The notes: generated by a model not told the origin, from the sequence alone. 64,000 bases of DNA from Pseudophaeomoniella oleicola (GCA_003868215.1 QWDQ01000022.1:124001-188000), one strand, 5' to 3'; shown: positions 35,072 through 49,040, counted from the first letter of the stretch. Translations and numbers: made by a program.

Positions 35072-37982
35072 ATGGGGATCACGAAAACTCTCACACTGGC
35101 ATTTGCGGCCTCCGCATATGCTGCTACCACCCAGTCAGTTCATGGAAGCATCCTTCCGGGGGCGTACATCGTGGAATTCGCTCCCGGCCATGTATGTGCA
35201 ACAACAAACGCGTTGCCAATTGAGACTGACATAAAATCAAGAACTCCACGGATGCATTCTATCAGAACTTGACCACCAACGGCATTGATGCCGTGCATCG
35301 CCAGACATTCCAGCCGAACGTCTTCCCTGGCACTAGTTTCCATTTGCTATCCAATGCCAATACATGCCTGGATATCATTGGCAGCTTCTCTGCTGTGAAA
35401 GCTATATCCCCTGTACGCCTGTTCTCCAGCACTGCACCGTCAGTAAAGCATTGGGAGCATACGAACTGGGTAAATCTCGGCAAGAGAAGTGTACACAGGC
35501 GTGCCGTAACTGGCAGCAATGATACAATTAGTACCCATGTGATGACGTGAGTGCCTTGATCCGAACCTATAATCGAATGCTTTCGCTGACCCTGAACTAG
35601 GGGCGTAGACAAGCTTCACAGAGAAGGGTTGGACGGCTCTGGAATTACCATAGCGATCATTGACACAGGGTCAGTTACAACGCAGAGTACTACAGATCCG
35701 GATCAGGCTAACAAATGTCTCAGCATCGACTACACTCTTTCCGCTCTCGGTGGCGGCTTTGGGCCCGGTCATAAGGTTGCCTTTGGAACCGATCTAGTTG
35801 GCGACGACTATGATGGCACCAACACTCCTGTCCCTGACGATGATCCAATTGATTGTAATGGACACGGTACACATGTAGCCGGGATCATTGCGGCATCAAA
35901 TGATCCTTATGTTCTTGGCGTTGCTCCTAACGTCACCATTGGCATCTACAAAGTCTTCGGCTGTAGCGGTTCCGTGGCAAATGATATCTTGATCAACGCC
36001 TTCACCATGGCCCACAATGCGGGAGTGGATCTCATCACATCCAGCATCGGCGGAGTGAATGGCTGGCCAGAGGAGTAAGTCGTCTATTCATTGGGAAATA
36101 TAGCATACTGACAAATCGAAGAGCATGGAGCGCTGCTACTGCCGCCATCGTTGCAGCAGGAACACCGTGCACGCTTGCTGCAGGAAATGACGGCTCTGAC
36201 GGGCTGTTCTACACATCATCGGCATCCACAGGTACAGATATCACGTCTGTTGGCTCGGTTGATAATTCGAATTCCCCCGAGGTCCTGCATTCTGCGACTT
36301 ATATTGTTGACAACTCCACAAGCGCTAGTTTCGGTTATACGCCTGCGACTGGAAGCTTTGATGGCGTTACCTTGCCGGTGTGGGTGGACACCTACGATAC
36401 AAGCGTCACGGATGATGGTTGTTCAGGGTTCGATGCAGACTTGACAGGCAGGATTGCCCTTATACGTCGAGGGGGTTGCACTTTCGTCCAAAAAGCAGAT
36501 TCTGCCTTGAACGCTGGTGCTCATTATGTCTTGTTCTACAATAACGTTCCTGGAGCCATCGAAGCCTCGGTTGCAGGGTCGGGTATCACCGCAGCAGGGA
36601 TGGTCGATCCTGCTACAGGCGCGAATCTTGTCAGCCGTCTTGCTGCTGGCGATGACGTCGTCCTCTCCTTCCCTAATACTACCTCTTTGATCGTCGTGAC
36701 TCCTGGAGATGTCAACAACTCTACAGGAGGGTACATGAGTACCTATACAACCTGGGGCCTTACCAATGAGAACACCATCAAACCACTTGTATCCGCGCCA
36801 GGCGGTAACGTCCTTTCGACATATCTCTCCTCGCAAGGTGGCTACTCAGTCTTGTCAGGGACATCTATGGCCACCCCGTTCATTGCTGGCGTTATAGCTC
36901 TCTACAAGCAAGCTAAGGGGAGGGACATTAGCCCACTCACCATCAACGCGGCCTTGTCAGCGACAGCAAAACCAGTCAACTTCAATGACGGCTCTTCGAC
37001 CTACCCATACCTTACTTCAGTGGCTCAACAAGGAGGTAAGTGCTAGCTATCATTTTCTATGATGATGCCGTGGGCTGACGATTGAATAGCTGGTTTGGTA
37101 GACGCTTACCACTTGATCCATGCGGGAATCGCCATTAGCGTGAGCAACTTGGCACTCAACGATACCGCTCACTTTGTCAGGAACGCGTCCTTCTACGTAG
37201 AAAATATGGGTACGACAACAATGACATACACATTGACCCATGAGCCTGCAGCCAATGCCTACGCGTTCTCGTCGGACAACGCAACTCTCCCGGCTACGTT
37301 TCCGCCCCCAATGGATACCCTATATTCCACCGCCGTCATCAGCCCTTCAGTAGTCTCAATTGAGCCTGGGGCTAGGAGGCTTGTGACCCTTGCAGTGACA
37401 CCTAATCTTGGACTTGACCCATCGCTTGTCCCAGTATACAGCGGTTACGTTCAGGTTGCCGCAGCCACCGGTAATGAGACCGCTCACGTTGCCTATGCTG
37501 GCGTCGATGCGGTGATGCACGACATTCCTATCCTGGAGAAAGACGGCGAATGGCCTGCGTACGATAACAGTGCAGCAATCGGAACCGCGGCGTATCTCGT
37601 GAACGGCACAAACCAGACCTCAATCGATGTCTACAGACCGTCCGCAAATAGCACGCCAACCTATTCGTGGAACAACGCTTGGTACACCATCGTCGAACGC
37701 CTCGACGTCGTCAGCCTCAACGGCAGCAGCAACCTTGTCACCGCTGCCGGACTGAACACCGTCGGATCTGTTCCCGGCTTCCCCAATTGGTACGTACCCA
37801 GAGGTCTCGACGGCGAGCCGACCAGCGTGTCTTGGAACGGCACCCTCGCAGACGGCTCGTTGGTGAGCACCGGCGTGTACCAGTTCGTGCTCCGCTTTGC
37901 GAAAGTTTTCGCGCAGGATTTGGGCAGTGCGTCAGAGTATGAATCGTATAGCAGTGAAGCGTTTATGTTGATCACGAGTTGA
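35072..37982 (+). CDS. Secreted subtilisin-like serine protease (S8) with PA domain
   Basis: Extracellular endopeptidase of the large subtilase type (Vpr/C5a-peptidase-like). Exons 35072-35191, 35242-35546, 35601-35669, 35724-36074, 36122-37035 and 37090-37982 give 883 residues; all five introns are 47-54 bp. The signal peptide is MGITKTLTLAFAASAYA. An I9-like propeptide follows (about 25-105). Catalytic Asp163 is in IAIIDTG, His215 in NGHGTHVAG, oxyanion Asn304 in AAGND and Ser530 in LSGTSMATPF. The PA domain is inserted at about 360-475 (IALIRRGGCTFVQK). The C-terminal 280 residues are beta-rich and Fn3-like. The third intron is 54 nt, in frame and stop-free, and retention would insert 18 residues just after the catalytic Asp. 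Confidence 0.93.
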
Positions 37983-38509
37983 AACCGTTTGTTACTTTTA
38001 TTTTTTATCTTTTTTATTTGTTATTTTTTATTTTTTTTCCGTTGTATATATATCTCTCTCTCTTTTTTTTTTTCTTCTAAACATACATATTGGTCTGTCT
38101 ATATCCTCTATTCTCTGTACATAATTTGATTTTTTCGAACCACAGTCAGTGTCTATACTTACATAAGGTAGATAGATACCTTTATACTTTCTAAATTCAA
38201 CAGACACCTAGTATCTAACTACTCATAAAGTGAACCTACCCCCTAATCTAGGTGCCTTGTATGTATATACCTATTTTACTATCAGCAATCCGGGGGATAT
38301 AAACGCTTCCCCTATATTAATTACTCCTAGAAGCATGATAATTGTATAAAAAGGATAGTCTATTAACAGTAATTAGACCTATTTAAATCATTTCAGGGGT
38401 TTTCTAAAGTTGATCAAATTTCATTACTTCATATCATTACTGTAGTATGACAAGACGCTGTGGCCTCGATGTGCATCATCAACTACATAATAGAGGTGGA
38501 CGCTGAAAA
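37983..38509. other. AT-rich convergent intergenic region
   Basis: A 527-bp tail-to-tail region, very T-rich just after the subtilase stop (37990-38080, with a poly-T and a short CT run) and AT-rich throughout. It probably holds both 3' UTRs. No gene seen. Confidence 0.5.
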
Positions 38510-39423
38510 TCAAACTTCAAGCCTCCTGTCATTCGAATGCGTACCTTCCAGTTCGGCCATGGCATATCGTTCGCGAGCATAGTCATATTCGGGAAGTGAC
38601 GAGCGGGGAGTGGTGGTGGTGGTGACCACTTTGGGCGTTTTCTGCGCGAGGTGGATCTTGTCGCTCGAACTGCTCGGCGGTCGAAGGTGACTGTTATTCG
38701 GTCTTTGGTCTGGCTTTGGGAAGGACGTTTTCCGCAGGTTACGGCGGCGGACCACTAGAATGGCGCAGGCGGCGAATGCGATGATGCCTGCGGATACGCC
38801 GATTCCGATTCCGGCTTTGGCTCCCGGGCTTAGGGCTTCGTCGGGTTTTGGATTGGGGTTTGAGGAGGTTGGTTGGGGGTTGGTTATGACGGTAGATGTG
38901 ATGAATGAGACGGACGTGCTTGAAGGTGGCGTTGTCGGAATGGGAGAAGTGATGGAAGCTGCTGGCGAAGTCTGGCCTGCCGTTGATGTTCGCTGCGTGA
39001 TTCGAAATGTGCCCGAAGTGAAAGGAAGCTGGAAGTCGGTTCCGTTGACAATGTAAAAGACGAACCAGGTGTCATCGTTGGGTGTGAACACTAGGTCATT
39101 GACAATCCATTGGAAAGAAGTAGGATTTCCTCCCGTATTTGCTAATGCCACTGCTCAGCTACCTATGTTCGGGACGAGGTCGCTGCCATATACATACAGA
39201 GTAGCCACGAGACGTAACCGTTGCCATTCTTCTCGAAAACACCTAACGACAATATGTCGTACTTCTCCACGCCCTCCCAGGTGATATCGACCGGCGATCC
39301 CACAGTATAAGTGGCATTACTCCCAGGTGCTGGGGATGTGAAGATTCCCGTCTGAGCACTGATTTTGAAGAAGAAGAAGAAGAAGAAGAGATAGAACAGG
39401 ACAGGGACTTGCAAGAATGCCAT
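38510..39423 (-). CDS. Ser/Thr-rich single-pass surface protein, Kre9/Knh1-like ectodomain
   Basis: Exons 39423-39198 and 39150-38510 give 288 residues; the 47-bp intron is GTATGT..GCAG. The signal peptide contains seven Phe in a row (LFYLFFFFFFFKISAQ), coded by a GAA/TTC triplet tract. The first domain (FTSPAPGSNATYTVGSPVDITWEG, here read as two pieces either side of the Asn) resembles the Ser-Thr-rich membrane-anchored (Kre9/Knh1-like) Ig-type domain and ends FTSGTFRITQR. A Ser/Thr/Pro stalk follows, then a transmembrane helix (GIGIGVSAGIIAFAACAILVV) and a basic, Ser-rich cytoplasmic tail of about 75 residues. This layout recalls wall-stress sensors (Wsc/Mid2 type), but no WSC domain is present. 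Sensor function is inference. Confidence 0.8.
39366..39389. repeat. Coding (GAA)n/(TTC)n triplet repeat
   Basis: About eight GAA units on the plus strand, read as TTC (Phe) codons inside the signal peptide of the Kre9-like protein. Confidence 0.9.
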
Positions 39424-40661
39424 CTTCGGTGGTACTTTCTTTGCAACAGGATTAGAAAACTCGCAAATCATTGAACATTGTGGTTATTGCCAGCACTTTT
39501 CAGCTGATGCGGCTGTGTCGACCCATTTTGAAAGGGCAGACCTTTGTCCGGGAATAACGACATCTTCCCGATCCAATGTGTTTAGGATGGGTTCCTGACA
39601 TGTTGGGCAACTTCACGAGCGCTTGACAAGGCGATGTTTGATATGGGCGGGATATAGTCAGTCTTCAAGTGTATCAGTCTCACAAAGATCTAATCGCGCG
39701 CTTAATTGTTTGATATGCTTAGACGTTCGGGGAAGCGCATCGTTATGATTGTAGAGTGTTCATGTTGGCTGGACTATGTCATGTAGGTAGTAGGTATGTA
39801 GCGCGGGGTCGAGATGTAGTGGATGTATATAGTAACGTTATGGGGGAGGATTCTCATACAGTACTCGCTTGCCAAGTAGAGATAAGGTAGGAGGAGCTTC
39901 CTCTCGAATCGAGATAATTGCTTCCTTGTACATACAACACACGACGCTCACCCGACCACCGAGCGACCTCATTGCGTTACATCCCAAGTTCTAACAACAA
40001 TCTCGCTACTCTGTACCCCTTGTTGCGATCCTCGCAAGACTGATAACAGGGTTCGCTTGCAACGCTCTGAAGCATGCCCGATTGGTGAGACACCTTGACG
40101 CTGCTGTGCCACCGACCTGGGATTACCTCGTTCTTGCTCTCCTATGGCCATCTTGACGATATCGAACTATCATCGGACTGGTCAGCTCTTTATCGATGTT
40201 GCATATACAACGTACTAACACACGAAACACCTCGCAGACAGCCATATTGATCCGATGGGCCGATTAGCCGCCGAGGCTCAATTCTGGTGCGCCTTTGGTG
40301 TGATAATACCCTACCTATACAGGGATGCTGAGTATTTTTACGCTAATCGGCGCTTCTATTTGGTCCCCACTGCTACTCCCATCAAACACACCCTCACCAC
40401 ATGTTTTGGTGTAGACGATGTAAAAGAAGCGATGGCTGAGTAGTCGCCATGAGGGGGGTAACCCGCTGGTTCGTCCATGGTCCTCATCGCAGACTCTTCG
40501 AGCTCTGGCCTTGGTGTCGAGATATTCGTCGATTACTCAAATACTCACCACTGTTGACGCGAGCATATCGGGCTTCCCTTCGTGCTTCTTGATATATTAA
40601 TCTGGAGCTGAATGCATCGCTGCCACACGACTGAGACCTCACTTTCCAAGGCAACGCAAAC
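39424..40661. promoter_or_regulatory. Divergent region, Kre9-like gene / GT31-like gene
   Basis: A 1.24-kb spacer between divergent starts. A 62-codon plus-strand frame (40255-40443) and a 60-codon minus-strand frame (39969-40151) have no recognisable features. No supported gene. Confidence 0.4.
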
Positions 40662-42098
40662 ATGATCTCTCGAGACAGTCCCTTGCATCTGCCAGTTCGA
40701 ATGATGGCGATGACAAGGGCCAGAGTCTTGGCTCACCTGGCAGTATTTACAAGTTTGATGATACTGCTCTGTATCGGCATTGCTCAACGACCAATTATTT
40801 GGGCTCTCACCTATGGGAACGAGTCTGAACTGGAAGCAACGAGCATCACAGATTTAGAGCTACTTGGAGTGTCAAGGAACATCGATTACACGCGTTGTGA
40901 TATGGTTGTAAGCTTCGGAAATCCCGACTCTGCATCCAATGATCGACTCGATGCTCCTCTGCCGGAGTCTCACGCCATCGATCTGTATGCGTTAGCAATG
41001 CCGGCATTGCAACCACCGACGATAGAAATCGAGGTGTCAAAACCATTGCGGAAATCGGACGCTTCCCATATAGTATTTGGTGTCGCGACTACCTTGAGGC
41101 GGCTCGAAGAGTCGCTAAATGTATTTTCGCATTGGGCGGGAGGTTCAAAGACTCGTCTATATGCAATTGTCGATATAGAGGATTCTCAAACCCCGCTCAG
41201 CGAGATGTCTCGTATACAAAAGAGTGCTGCAGCGCTGGGTTTCGACCTTCAAGTCACAGCTTCGACTGACGAGTACAACGATCGCTACTTTTCTCTCGTA
41301 AAGTTGTTGTTTGAACAAAGAGAAGACGCTCAGTGGGCGGGAATCATTGACGACGATACCATGTTTCCCTCGATATCCGCCCTCATCGCACGATTGGATG
41401 AATACGACACTACACTGCCTCAATACATTGGCGGTGTATCAGAGGACTTGGTGCAAATGGGCCTGTGGGGATACATGGCATACGGAGGCGCTGGAATATT
41501 CATATCAATGCCTTTGCTGCACCAGATGAATAATGATCACGTATACGGAAACTGCTCTGATGCACGAGAGTGGTCTGGAGATAGAAGGATTGCCCATTGT
41601 GTTTATTCATACACCGACACAAAACTCACTGTCGAACATGACCTTCATCAGGTAGATATCCATGGTGATGCTTCTGGCTTCTACGAGTCCGGGCGTCGAT
41701 TACCTCTCTCACTCCATCACTGGAAGGAATGGTTTGATGTCGATATGTCAAAGCTTACCGCCGTTGCCAAGATATGCGGCGATAGTTGCTTGTTACGTCG
41801 TTGGCGTTTCTCTAATGGCTGGTTCCTCAACAATGGCTTCTCTCTCGTGAAGTACGGGAACGATATACCTGACGGTGATAACACCATGGAAAAGACATGG
41901 GATGACTACAGCACGGCATCCGACGATTCCTATGTTCACTCGCTTGCTCCACTTCGACCCAAAGATCTTAATAAGGTTGTTTATCGCCTGGAAGACGTCA
42001 AAGTACAGCGCTCGATAGTCAGACAGTTCTACGTTCATCGATCAATTTCAGGTACAAATGATCGTGTAGCGGAGATAACCTGGCGTATAGGCCGGTAG
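40662..42098 (+). CDS. Fringe-like glycosyltransferase, GT31 family (type II membrane)
   Basis: Probably a Golgi glycosyltransferase. Intronless frame of 478 residues. A cytoplasmic head with Arg residues is followed by a signal anchor (VLAHLAVFTSLMILLCIGIA, about 22-41). The metal-binding DDD motif is in AGIIDDDTMFPS (Asp230-232). GGAGIFISMPLL and HQVDIHGDASGFYES, then LSLHHWKEW, are the conserved distal motifs of fringe-like GT31 proteins, where the HHW block borders the acceptor site. The exact sugar and acceptor cannot be told. Paralogues of this type are common in filamentous fungi, and their roles are mostly undefined. Confidence 0.85.
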   Translation: MISRDSPLHLPVRMMAMTRARVLAHLAVFTSLMILLCIGIAQRPIIWALTYGNESELEATSITDLELLGVSRNIDYTRCDMVVSFGNPDSASNDRLDAPLPESHAIDLYALAMPALQPPTIEIEVSKPLRKSDASHIVFGVATTLRRLEESLNVFSHWAGGSKTRLYAIVDIEDSQTPLSEMSRIQKSAAALGFDLQVTASTDEYNDRYFSLVKLLFEQREDAQWAGIIDDDTMFPSISALIARLDEYDTTLPQYIGGVSEDLVQMGLWGYMAYGGAGIFISMPLLHQMNNDHVYGNCSDAREWSGDRRIAHCVYSYTDTKLTVEHDLHQVDIHGDASGFYESGRRLPLSLHHWKEWFDVDMSKLTAVAKICGDSCLLRRWRFSNGWFLNNGFSLVKYGNDIPDGDNTMEKTWDDYSTASDDSYVHSLAPLRPKDLNKVVYRLEDVKVQRSIVRQFYVHRSISGTNDRVAEITWRIGR

Positions 42099-43308
42099 CG
42101 ATATAATCAACGGAGTTCACAGTTCCAAAGCCGGACAATATCCCCAAGCTCCGAGTCAGGATGCGAGTGTCAGCGTAGAGGATCGACTATTCCTAGACGG
42201 TCTGAATGCCATGGCTGTTTGCATTGATATTCAATCTCAGTCAATCACGATTCCAGATGCACACTGCACACTATCAGTTGGGTCGACTAGAGGGCAGCTA
42301 CATGGCTTTGGGTGCAACTCTCTACGCCTCTTCTCAATTCCATTACGGTCAAGTGTCTGATGGCGATATTACTGAGGCCTTAAGGAGAGAGTGGCAGTCG
42401 GCAACCACGTGACAGCTATTCAGATGGCGGGATCGTCAGGCTGAGCGGAGCCTTCGACAACGATAACAACATGATCGTACGACTTACGTAGCTTCAACAA
42501 AGAGACAATTCTCCTGCCTGCAGCATCCAAATCAGAACGAGGTACTTCAACGCCCCTCTCTGCCTTGCTCGCCAGCATCCCCTGACCCTTCACAGTACTT
42601 CCGAGTAGCTGGGCACACTGAAGGGAGGCGCGCTGCCGAGACCAGATGCAACAGACAATTGGACAATTGACCACTTGTCTAGGAATTCAAATGACCGCCC
42701 AACTTGGAAGCGGTATAGTTGCGTTCTAGTACAATCAACAGTATCGAGGGAATCAGTCTGGCGTATGGAACAGGGGCTCAGGGTCCCCGGAGTTAGAAAT
42801 AGCTTCGCCATTTCTTGGCACATCTACAGTTTATATTAAATCTAGATCATCAATCTGACAATGTAAACATTCATCTCTGTTTTACTGATCTATGCCTCCA
42901 CGCAAGATGTACATAGGTACCTAAGCAGGCCAACCTCATTCTCTTTGATGCACATTGGAGTTGGCTAGTGAGGTATAGTCAGCTTACCCACGAGTTCTGG
43001 ATTTGCAAATCTAGAATTTTTTCTACCTTTGAAAAGTCTGGGATATCGTCCGGAAATCAACGTAGCATGAGCTACAGCTTGCTTGCAAGCTCAGAGCTCG
43101 CTGCTTAGCCAGGACTTGTTCAGGCATTGCACCAAATGCACCGGTGCATGCTCATTCTTGAGCGAACGTACATCTATACCCCGTCGACGTATCCAATCTG
43201 TGCTGAGCAGATAGCTTTCCTGCTCAATTTAAGGGGAACGGCCTTGTAGACTCTACAGCTGCATGCCAGCTGTCATACGGGAGCGAAACGAGCTCTTTCG
43301 CCTCAGAA
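42099..43308. other. Intergenic
   Basis: A 1.2-kb spacer between two plus-strand genes; short frames only. No gene recognised. Confidence 0.45.
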
Positions 43309-44812
43309 ATGGGCTTTCGTCTGGCCAAGAGCAAGATTCAGCTGGTAACACTTCGATCAAAAGGGTACGCGACTTGGGCGCCGGGACCATTCCGAACCAA
43401 ACCTCTCAGTCCTCCTACAGCTATCGCGCCACGTATACCTACTTCTAGGCTCGTTGCGGAGGAGAATGTCCCTGGATACCGGCCGCAGGATTTCTATCCC
43501 GTCCGCCTGTTCGATGTATTTGGCGATAGATATCAGGTGCTTGCGAAAGTAGGCTGGGGTACTCATTCAACAACGTGGTTGGCACAGGACCTGCATCAGT
43601 AAGTCTCCGATCTCTGAAGTGATCTTAATGCTAACGTCTCAGATGGTGTTGGCTACCGAGGCGTTATGTGGCTCTTAAAATCAATGCAAATAGTAGGGTC
43701 GACAGGTATATGGCCGAAAAGGAACTGCAGATCCTCCGCCACATCTCAAAAGCGAACCGAAAGCACGTGGGACTACAATCCATCCGGGCACTGATAGACT
43801 CTTTCAACATCCAAGGTCCACACGGCACGCATTCTTGTTTCGTCTTCAGTCCATTGCGAGAGCATCTGTCGGCTTTTCGGGGTCGCTTTGAAGGGGAGGT
43901 TTGTCCTCCGGATGTGCTGAAAGAAATCTCCAAGATGGTCCTCCAAGGGCTCTCGTACCTTCACGATTCGTGCAATGTGGTCCATGGTGGTGAGTATTTG
44001 TTTGGGAGATAGCCCGTATCTCTGCAGCCAAGTCTGACCTCAGAGTCAGATCTAAATTCCTTCAACATCCTGATATCATTGAGCGACGATTCTGCGCCCA
44101 ACGAGCTCGTCCGTCAGATGTTCGAGTATCCGCTTTCAGAAAAGGTGCTTGAGGATCGAACGGTTTATCCTGCTGTAACTAGATTTGGTCCCCAGACGAC
44201 ACGGCCAGAGAGGCCAGTGATCATTGACTTTCAGACTGCCGTACAGGGCCGTGGACCTCATTATGACTTGATACAACGCCCTCACTACCGCGCCCCAGAA
44301 GTCATTCTCGGCACAGGTTGGACTTATAGTGCAGATGTATGGAATTTTGGAGCCATGGTATGGTATTTCAGATCTCTCTCTTACAAGGCTCTGATTCACT
44401 AACCTTATGTTTCAGTTGTGCCATCTACTCGAGGGAGAGACTCCGTTCCGACGCAACTCAGCATGGAAACCAGAGGAACATTTGGCGCGTATAATCGCAC
44501 TCGTGGGACCTCCGCCAGCGGACTTTCTCAGCCGAGGAACGAATACCACGAGGTATTTCGATCACAGAGGTCAGATCCAGATGCTCTCTGGTATCGAATA
44601 GTTCTCCGCTCACCGTTTGGCCAGGTACCTTCAAATATCGCAAATTGATACCGAAGAATCTCTCTTTGGTGAGCTCAATAAAGCGGCTCGACGGTCAGGA
44701 GAAGCTGGAATTCCTCGATTTCATCAAGAGAACACTCCATTGGAAGCCCGAGGCCCGTAGTAGTGCAAAGGACTTGCTATCTCATCCGTGGCTTAAGCGC
44801 AAGTTATGGTAG
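43309..44812 (+). CDS. SRPK-like protein kinase with altered catalytic motifs
   Basis: Resembles the fungal SR-protein kinase-like group. Exons 43309-43598, 43643-43989, 44050-44357, 44416-44569 and 44625-44812 give 428 residues; introns are 44, 60, 58 and 55 bp and all keep the frame. PGYRPQDFYPVRLFDVFGDR (55-74) and the Gly loop AKVGWGTHSTTWLA are typical of the group; the ATP-site Lys is Lys109 in VALKI. The catalytic loop reads HGDLNSFN (211-218), keeping Asp213 and Asn218 but with HGD for HRD and Asn for the usual Lys. The metal-binding motif is DFQ (272-274) instead of DFG. HYRAPEVILG follows, and the C-lobe ends in HWKPEARSSAKDLLSHPWL. It may be active with unusual geometry, or a pseudokinase. 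Confidence 0.82.
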
Positions 44813-46328
44813 AACACTAACGAGCTCCATCGCCATCGTCTACAACTGCGGAACGAGGTGTTAGTTAACGAGCCAGCGACCATTGGTTCATTGGTTTGCA
44901 ATATGTTTTACATATGCAGTCGAACTGTCTCCTTCTTCAGAGGCTCACCTAACATCCAAGCTTGGCAGCTCTTGTGGATCCCTATATTATAACTGGAAGC
45001 TACGATTCTTTAGGTATGTAATTCGGCTATGTCCTCGCCTAATTACGTCCTTTCATCACCGGAGCTCTCCCCGAATCTCAACCACAGTCCGTGAATCTAT
45101 GGGGATTGAGCATTGGCGCGATTAGCGGTCGATGTGCACACAACGCAATGCAAACTTGTGTGAAACCATTTGCTTTACTGGTTACATGATGCATGTAGCT
45201 GGCGACGAATGGATTCCTTCAATCAGGACACGGCTGAGCGACGTAGGGATACCGTCACCGAGCTCGTCGACGTCCTATGAGAGGAGAGGAACAGAAAGTG
45301 CTTAGACAGGCTGGAACTATGGTTCTCTGCCGTATGTTGTCTGAACGCTGCCGTGCTTCCCATAGACTCTGGTCATGGTCATGAAAGAGGAATGATGAGT
45401 GATAGTTACAGTAGTAATAGCTTCTGCGAGTCCACCCGCGAGCTCGAGAATCTTAATGGAAGGACCGTCTGAGTCAATCGAGCTTGTAAGCATCATCCAG
45501 AAGGCTAGATCCCGAGCAGAAGGAGGATATTCAACCTTCATCGGAACTGGTCTCAGCGACGCCTCCAGCGACCTCAGAATTCATTGACATTCTGTTTCTG
45601 GGGCGTCTACCTGATGTCACCATCGCTGACCAGACCTTAAAGAACTGCGGTTTACTTGTGGGCTATCGAGATTTGGTCAGAATAGAACGTGACATGTACA
45701 TTCGATATCGGCTCAGCAGAGCCTCCTACCTTTTGCACAATCGAGACCTTTTGCTCTCTATATGACTTTTCCTAAAAGTTTCATCATCGGCTCTGTTCTG
45801 TATATCTTCGAGAACCACTCAACATTGATATGGCGGGGTAAAAGGGTCCCCCACCAATGTTTTCATTTCCCCATAGAAAGATACAGTAACACAGGTAAAC
45901 AACTGCTCACAATCCCTGTCCGAGAGATGATCGTAGGTAAAGTGCCTACCCATGACGAGTATTTCATTTACATTTGCTGCAAGTCCCGGAGGCTCAATTC
46001 CCCATCAGACGTAGATAGACATGACTAGGAAATATTCCACTGGGGAAGTGCAATGAATCCTCGAGGTCTACTACGTAGTAGGTACCGAACGACGGATATT
46101 TAGCCGATATTCCCCAGCCAAACAACCGGCACCTTGACCCTCTGTCACTGCACAGGCTTATCGATAAAGCTTCTGGTAGTATTTAAGACATGTAGGTTGA
46201 AAAAGGCCAATAGTCGTTATTCTTCTATCTCAGGAAGAGAGAGACTCAAGAGAAGGAGGTATCATATCTCACGTTGTCGTGTTTGCTGTCTATCTTTATA
46301 CTACTGGCCCTCCCAGACCCTATACACC
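44813..46328. other. 1.5-kb intergenic region
   Basis: Between two plus-strand genes. Several short frames (for example 45762-46028) without family likeness. No gene recognised. Confidence 0.45.
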
Positions 46329-48311
<1,983 letters not shown>

Positions 48312-48547
48312 ACCGACTGTCGACGACGCTAGACCGTAGAGGGGCCACCTAGATTGGTTAATTCCGAGGCTTTGTCGTGAGAGTCCCCTCGGAGAAAGCA
48401 TCTCTCTCGGCTACTTTGGCCACGTATGCAAGTGATCAATCCGACGCCTGCACTCAATCACCGGGATAGAGGAATACGACAGGCATGGTTGGGGGGATGG
48501 GTCGTTAACACACCACTGACAGGTCTCCGATGTTTCGCATCATTAGG

Positions 48548-48574
48548 GTCTGCAGTCTGCAGTCTGCAGTCTGT
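48548..48574. repeat. (GTCTGCA)n heptamer repeat
   Basis: About three and a half tandem copies of GTCTGCA, the last diverged to GTCTGTA. Confidence 0.85.
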
Positions 48575-48795
48575 AGTGGCGTTAGGGTCTCGGCTTCGTA
48601 CGCACCCTCATAGACGGAAGTCTACATGATGCGAGCCAGTAGGCATGAGAATTCCCGTTAGATAACCTAGGCAGTGGTAACTAGTGTAACCATGAACCTG
48701 GGACCGACCCTAGTTCGGTGGGATGCGTGGCGTATTTCGAAGCCGGGAACCGAACTGATATGGCACTTCCGCTGATCCGGAAGTCTCCTTGCGAT

Positions 48796-48814
48796 GATCG
48801 TGATCGTGATCGTG
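48796..48814. repeat. (GATCGT)n hexamer repeat
   Basis: Three tandem GATCGT units. Confidence 0.8.
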
Positions 48815-49010
48815 TGTTGTACTGGATCAGAATCCATGTGTGTGACGGACTGTGCTGTGGATTGATCTCGCTGTGATATACTCCTCTCGTGTTGTATTAT
48901 CCATGGACTTGCATAGATCCTGTAATATACCTACCTACCTTGCTGTACCTTACCCAGCCAACAGCCCAGCCCAGCCCAATGTAGTACAGTATCTACAGCC
49001 ATGTCGAACT

Positions 49011-49040
49011 CTCTTTCTCTCTCTCTCTCTCTCTATCTCT
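49011..49040. repeat. (CT)n microsatellite
   Basis: A CT dinucleotide run of about 25 bases with one TTT and one ATC interruption. Confidence 0.85.

Noticed and set aside
40255-40443. Possible small gene or upstream ORF before the GT31-like gene
   Set aside because: 62 codons, no recognisable feature, and the leader of the GT31-like gene is unmapped.
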